From assembly GCA_020310875.1 (NCBI GenBank), contig CM035439.1:136839929-136903928 (forward strand): a stretch of 64,000 nucleotides of DNA, given 5' to 3'. Position numbers and translations under genes: made by a program. Shown in pieces: positions 58,824 to 64,000 of the stretch. The first letter of the stretch is position 1. Each line of letters opens with the position of its first letter. The DNA comes from Ceratopteris richardii. Taxonomy: Eukaryota > Streptophyta > Polypodiopsida > Polypodiales > Pteridaceae. Under the pieces are notes generated by a model. It did not search any database and had not been told where the DNA came from. It was given only the letters and a program-made list of their open reading frames with translations.

Positions 58824-59977
58824 ATAATGTGAAGAGAGAAGGTGCAAGACCAAAGGGGGCCCCAACAAAGTCTCAACATCAATACTGATCTATAATTGAT
58901 AAAAGACACCATGTAAAACAACAATGATTCTAATTACCACACAGTGTCACATGAAAACATCAATTTTTCAATGCAATGCTCCATTTTGTGTAAGCAAAGG
59001 AGTCCTCCAACCTAAGAAGCTTAGATAGAATGTAGTATTCAAATTTCTATTGATTCCTCTAGACCAATAGAAAAGGCTGAATTTAGGTGAGGTATACTCA
59101 CCCCTATTATCTGAGTGTAAAGACTTGTGGAAGCAAAAAAAGGTAGGGTTAGAAGAAGCAAACAATGCACTATTTGCAAAAATATGCAATGTTTGAGGTA
59201 AGTAGAAAGGGTTCAAGAAGACATTGTTTGTTTCCAAGCACATTCTTTGATTATGTTGCATGGTTGTATGGATCAATAATATTTCCATAGTAAGTCTTCA
59301 TGCATTTTTCAACTTGTTAGGGTTGCGACCTTTGTTCGTAGTGTTGAGCTCTAGGTGATGGAAAGACACTCTTCTTTCCACCATGATGATTAGGAGGTGG
59401 CCGCCGGACATGAGATGTTCTATGTGGTATGAGATTGGCTTTGGTACAAGCCTCCCCCATGTCTTGCCCAATTCGGGAGTCATTCGTGTCTAGTGCATCT
59501 TCTCTTGAAAGTGTGTGTGGAGCTCCTTGCTTGCGTTGGCTCAGATGTGGTTATAGGTACAAGTTGTGGACAACAAAATCAAGGAAACTCAAGAAAGAAA
59601 TAGGCAAGAAAAGAGTCTCAAAGAAAGAAAAGAAAAGAAAGAAGGAAAGAAAGTGAAACTGGTGTGGTGTGTGTGGCCTTCCTTCAACGAGGGCAGATAA
59701 ATGTATCACACCATACACATGCTCCATTTTGTGCAAGCTAAGGAGTCATATAGCCTAAGGAGCTTAGGTACAATGTAGTTATCAAATTCCATATTTTTTG
59801 GACATTGTTTGACACTTGAGAAGTAGCTTAGGGCATAATTCTTGACTAGGCGAGTCATTAAATGTGAAAGCGATCAAATCTCCTGAAAAACTATAAAAAG
59901 AACTAGAGAGCTCATTTTTGTGGTTAGCCAGTTTGAGGTGAGAGCATTGTAAGAGATGAATATTTGTAAGAGCCAGT

Positions 59978-60014
<37 letters not shown>

Positions 60015-60048
60015 TAATAATAATAATAATAATAAGAAGAAGAAGAAT
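58824..60048 (+). repeat. Old Athila-type LTR fragments (J1) with copia scraps
   Basis: The left piece of this LTR is 53745-53787 and it continues here after copia F. Segments match D's LTR: GCTCCATTTTGTG near 58977 and 59722, and TATAAAAAGA..TAGAGAGCTCATTTTTG near 59892-59930. A copia integrase scrap (LHSDNRGEYTSP, minus strand) is embedded at ~59030-59290. A GAAA-rich tract lies at ~59620-59655. No complete gene. Confidence 0.65.
59979..60048. repeat. (TAA)n/(AGA)n microsatellite
   Basis: About twenty TAA-type units, interrupted once by GAT, grading into AGA units, at the border of the copia scrap that follows. Confidence 0.95.
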
Positions 60049-60430
60049 TACATCATCTGCATGCTTCACATACAAGGTGCTTCAATATTGCAAACACCAT
60101 GTGCTTATAACTAACCACATATTTTCTCATACCAAGCATGCGATGCTTGCTTTGATCCACACAATTCCTTCTTTAACATGCACAATGTCTTTATACCTTT
60201 TTTGCACAAAACCATGTGCTTGAAACACATACACTTCCCCGTGAAAACCTTATTCAAAAGTTCACTTATTGTGTTCCAACAGATGAACAGTGTGAGCTTC
60301 AATCACACAAATGCTAAAGACAATAGTCATACGACAAGTAGAGCAAATGTCTCATCGAAATCAATCCCTTCTTCTTGAGCAATAACTTTAACTACAAGCC
60401 TAGACTTATAACTCTCAGTACCTAATTATC
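60049..60430 (-). pseudogene. Copia RT fragment
   Basis: Minus-strand similarity to the RT of element F (SHAWYEKI, LYVKHADDV-like start). Short, broken piece of a second copia copy. Confidence 0.7.
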
Positions 60431-60598
60431 TTTTGTTCCTCCCCCCCATTGCTTGTTTGAAAGATGGAGACATAGAGAGCTATAAATCAATCATGTGTGC
60501 TAGAGAAACAGGATAGGATTGTACAACATACTCTATCAGAGGCTATGGAATAGAATAAAAAGGCCAAAGCTAGAAAAGCATTTTCTTGAGAAAGAGAT
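60431..60598. other. Unassigned spacer
   Basis: No coding frame or repeat recognised. Probably an old element remnant. Confidence 0.4.
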
Positions 60599-61146
60599 TG
60601 TTAGGAGTAAAAATCGGCATCAACAAAGAGGAAGCATGTGAACAAAGAAGGTGTGAGACCAAAGGGGGCTCCCATCAAATTTTCAACATCAACAATGATA
60701 TGCAAGTTTTAAAATCCACCATGAGAAACAACAATAATTCTAATCACTACACACTATAACAAAAAAACCCTAGTTTCATAATGAAATGCGGGTCCTTGAC
60801 CATGAGGATTTTAGGTAGAATGTACTTATCAAATTTCATATTTTTTGGACAATGTTTGATACCTCAAAAGTAGCTTAAGACATAGTTTTTTTACTATGCC
60901 AGTATTTAAATGTGAAACAAATCAAATCACCTCAAAAAAATATAAAAGAGCTAGAGAGCTCATCTTTGGGGTTATCTAGTTTGAGGTGTGTATATGTGTG
61001 TATGTTTGTTGTATTAGCATGCTTCTCACCATCACCTTCGTGCAAATCACGCATTCATGATCTTCATATCATCCTTACATCTCTACGAGTTGACGATTAA
61101 GGAGGTGGAGGTCCAGGATGCGATATTCATCCTTGTCTAGAGCAAC
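60599..61146 (+). repeat. Old Athila-type LTR (J2)
   Basis: 548 bp, TGTTAGGAGTAAAAATCGG ... CTAGAGCAACA. It contains the family's TATAAAAGAGCTAGAGAGCTCAT block near 60945 and a GT-rich stretch. It is followed by a worn tRNA-Asp primer site (near 61155-61173). Similar to J1 at 53745-53787/58824 onward. Confidence 0.72.
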
Positions 61147-62282
61147 ACCAAACTTGGTGTCATTGTTGGGGACATGCTCATGCATGAATGTGTGATGGTA
61201 AGAGTGTTAGGAGATAGACATTGGAAGGTAAGTAGTTAGAGTTTTTCCAAGTTTTTTTACTTGTTTTAGTGTTCTTTTACCTCATAATAATTTCCCATAC
61301 CACCACTCTGTTGAGAGTTCCATGCTCCACCCTTTTGTCCAAAGCAAGAATCATTCTCATGCAAGGTCATTTATCCCACATGCAAGGGAATTATCCCAAA
61401 CTCCATATAATCAAGGCCTCACATCATTTCCCATAAGCTCATTTACTCAAGCTCTTGGCAAAAGGGTTCATGTTTTCCTCGTGGAGTTTCCATGCGCATC
61501 GAGCATTCTTTGTAAGTTCATTTCTAGTTATTTAGTTCATCATGTTTTCTTACGTTTTGTTTCTTCCTCCATAGTTTGTTAGATGTGTATATGTGAGTAG
61601 AGTAGGAGTAATGCTTTTTCATTTCAACATGGTAACAGAGCATAGGTTAATTGCTTTTGCCTTTTTGAGTTTTTCTTTCATTATTCTCATTAGCATGTAT
61701 TGTATTCTTAATCCCTCTCTCCCTCCCATTTTACATCTTTCCCAATAAGAGTGCTTCTAAGCACTAATCCATTCCTTCATTCAGTGTGACTTACATCACC
61801 TTTCTTGTTCTTATCATAACAATTTTCCTTTTCATTACTAGATGATTTTGATTTTTGTTTCCTTTGCCAATAATCATTAGTTTTGTGAACAAAGCATGGT
61901 TAGCTTAGGATGAGTTGCGTCATAGAGCATTTAGTGAATAAAAATAAAGAATGTATCATGATCACACCTGCAAGGAAGAAACTAGTGAACTTTTTTTTCC
62001 TACACTCACAAAGTTAGATCTCTATACCTTGGTGTCTGTGTTTGAAGGTCGTAGTCCCTATCCCCCCCATACTCTTACTACATATTGATAACACCAAAGC
62101 CAACTCAAGACATCTCTCTTTTCAATTTGTCTTTTGTACCATTCTCCCTTGCTTGAGAGAAAGCACAACAATCTTTGGGATCATTGGAATCTTGTTGTGC
62201 AAAGGTGCATGTGCGCTATGTGCAACTATCAAAACAAGGAGTAGATAGAAGTCCTAAAGATCAAGAAGTCAGCGTAAGAGAA
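61147..62282 (+). other. Leader remnant of element J
   Basis: It begins like D's leader (GTGTGATGGTAAGA near 61190) and then shows no recognisable coding region or palindrome array. Interrupted at 62283 by element G. Confidence 0.5.
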
Positions 62283-62941
62283 TGTTGCTCTAGCACAATG
62301 GTGAGAACCACGTTAAGAAGCTCCACCTCCTTAATGTCAATCCGCGGAAGAGATAGGAGTGATATGAAGATCATGAATGTGAGATGAAGTGAGAGTGAAG
62401 GTGAGAAGCATAGAGATGCACACACACATACACACACACTACGAAGAGACAAGCAAGACACAATGGAAGGTGAGAAATCAACTCTATTACTCAAGAACAC
62501 TCTTACAATCTCAAAATAGCTCTAAGCTCTTCTCTACTCAAACAAGCTAACACTAAGTCACCTCAAAAATGAGCTCTCTAGCTCTTCTTATAGATTCTAG
62601 ACTAGTTTTGACCGGTTTCACATCTAGTGACCGGCATAGTTAAAAAATTGGTACTAGATGCTATTTGAATGGGTAAACGGTATCTAAAAATAACCAAAAT
62701 TGATACGCTCATTCTACCTAAGCTCCTCAAGCTCAAGGACTCCTCGGCTTGCTCAAAATGGAGCTATCAATTAAGAAAAGGGGTTTTCTATGTTACATAT
62801 GTTACAAAAGTGATGAATATCACTGTTAGAGGTTTTGAAAAGTATTTATCAAACATAATTCTTTGAAAACATGATTCGACTGAATCCCTGCTCTGTCTTT
62901 ACATGCTTCCGCGTCTTCTATGCCTCTGGCTACTGCCAACA
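62283..62941 (-). repeat. 3' LTR of element G
   Basis: 659 bp; shares the TGTTGGCAGTAGCC start, the GAGCTC TATA region and the CACACACA tract with D and B. Confidence 0.83.
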
Positions 62942-63083
62942 CGCCCCCTCCCTCTCGCTTCTGTCGTCCTCGACAGAATGTTGTTGTGAGGTCTATCGGA
63001 TGTAATTCTGGAGTAGTTCCTGAGCGAGGGTGTGTTTTGATATTCAAATGCCTCGGGCCAAATCTGCCTCGAGTTTCTCCCAA

Positions 63084-63853
63084 TCAATTGGTATGCTCGA
63101 AGCCCGGGGTGTTTACATGTGGTGCCTTGATGCGTCTGAAGACTTTAAAAACCATCTGCATCATGTCAAATATCTTGACAGTCATATGCGCTGCTATATC
63201 GTCCATATGTTTCAAGCGAGGGAGCCAGTGACGAATCGTGACCATCATGTATCCGATTGTAGGTGGTCCTCTGGGTGGAGTGAAGTATGGGTAGTTTATC
63301 CAATCCTGGCATTGCTTGTTGTTTTGTATCTTAATCGCAAATGCCTTCCAGGAACGGCGACGTGGCACTGGTCCCCAACATGGGTTGTATTTTAAGTGTA
63401 GTGGTGCCTTGGCCCATGTACTCATCATCTCTGGATAATTCTGTAAGAGATCCTTGCGCCATTCTGGTTGATAGATCTCTCCTTGCTGTGCATCCAGTGG
63501 CAAATCTTCTGGCTCAAATTGTGTCGCGTGAGACGGTTTCTTGCCTGTTTCTTTCTCTATGGCCAACTGATATTCTACCATTAACATAAAATATGGTAAT
63601 TATTCCCAAGAGATGTGAATTCATCTCTTACTTGAGTCATACATGTGAACATCTGTCGGAATGCAGTATCTACAGTGGGTGATAATATTAACGATGCGCT
63701 AAGCAAAGATGCAGTAGGTGTAGATGCAAAGGGAATTGGGAATGGGGGTGGGAAAGTGGATGTTGTGGTGATTGTGGAAAATTGTGGTGTGCTTAAATAT
63801 TGTGGTGCCACAAATGAAGTGAGTGGAGTTGCAGTAGGTGGTGATATATCCAT
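63084..63853 (-). pseudogene. Element G extra ORF3 fragments
   Basis: 63084-63587 (minus) matches the conserved globular part of D's ORF3 (THATQFEPEDLP-like region, YNPCWGPVPRRRSW, PPTIGYMMVTIRHW). 63581-63853 matches the Pro/Thr/Ser-rich stretch before it. Fossil with a few breaks. Confidence 0.8.
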
Positions 63854-64000
63854 ATCGCTGGATGTGGTGTCGAGTGCAGTGACTGTGAATAGTGGTGTGA
63901 TCGTGGGTAAGTGTGTGGGTGTAAATACACGATTTACAAAGGTTGAAGAGTAATTTACAGAGGGGTTGTCTTGGACGGCTTGGTGGAAAGGGGAAAGAGG

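Larger units (their letters stand above)
62283..64000 (-). mobile_element. Athila-like retrotransposon G, 3' end (runs off right edge)
   Basis: 3' LTR at 62283-62941 (TGTTGCTCTAGC ... GGCTACTGCCAACA on the plus strand) with the polypurine tract CGAGAGGGAGGGGGCG just inside. Beyond it lie parts of the extra ORF3. Minus orientation. The rest lies to the right of the window. A moderately diverged member of the B/D family. Confidence 0.85.

Overview
This window looks like intergenic DNA from a large, repeat-rich land-plant genome. The evidence is the set of elements: Ty3 elements of the Athila/Tat type primed by tRNA-Asp, a chromodomain Ty3 element, Ty1/copia elements primed by initiator tRNA-Met, solo LTRs with target-site duplications (TSDs), and GT-AG introns with TATA promoters in the one spliced gene. 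A fern, lycophyte or gymnosperm is plausible, but the sequence does not settle it. I see no ordinary host gene, rRNA or tRNA. Almost every base belongs to a mobile element, and the elements are nested.

Layout, left to right. 1-2644: 5' half of copia element A (minus strand), inserted into Athila-like element B. 2645-3602 and 36986-48175: two blocks of B (minus strand; its 3' end lies beyond the left edge). They are separated by chromovirus C (3603-36985, minus strand, TSD CGTCC), whose two LTRs differ only by a 2-bp microsatellite step. C is itself split by two insertions. The first is a 9.7-kb DNA transposon H (6725-16466). The second is a near-whole 17-kb Athila-like element D (19420-36425, plus strand, TSD CCTGT, LTRs differing at 4 of 715 positions). 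B also holds a solo LTR (40480-41512). 48176-53787: old Ty3 element E with a second solo LTR (49339-50663). 53788-58823: old copia element F. 58824-62282: fragments of old Athila-type LTRs (J) mixed with copia scraps and microsatellites. 62283-64000: 3' end of another Athila-like element G, running off the right edge.

The most unusual object is H. Between 25-bp imperfect terminal inverted repeats and a palindromic 4-bp target duplication it carries two divergent genes. The minus-strand gene is a DDE-type transposase of Sola-like appearance with a Tudor/BAH-like module. The plus-strand gene has six exons and encodes a ~987-residue protein joining a ParB-like domain to a permuted (beta-class) amino-DNA methyltransferase. 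Two of its introns are packed with about 36 copies of a near-perfect palindrome (core GTCGATGCCWGGCATCGAC) spaced at ~31 bp, close to three helical turns. A ParB-like/DNA methyltransferase fusion carried by a plant DNA transposon, with palindrome arrays in its own introns, is the best candidate here for an undescribed system. H sits inside young chromovirus C, so it moved recently. This copy has one in-frame stop in the transposase and one apparent frame slip in the methyltransferase gene.

The Athila-like family (B, D, G, J) is also unusual. D's polyprotein has a second retropepsin-like domain after the integrase, a duplicated integrase zinc-binding region and a WVPK-repeat tail. Two extra ORFs follow, the last of which ends inside the LTR. 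Its leader carries a different palindrome array (GTCRATCGCGAYYGAC).
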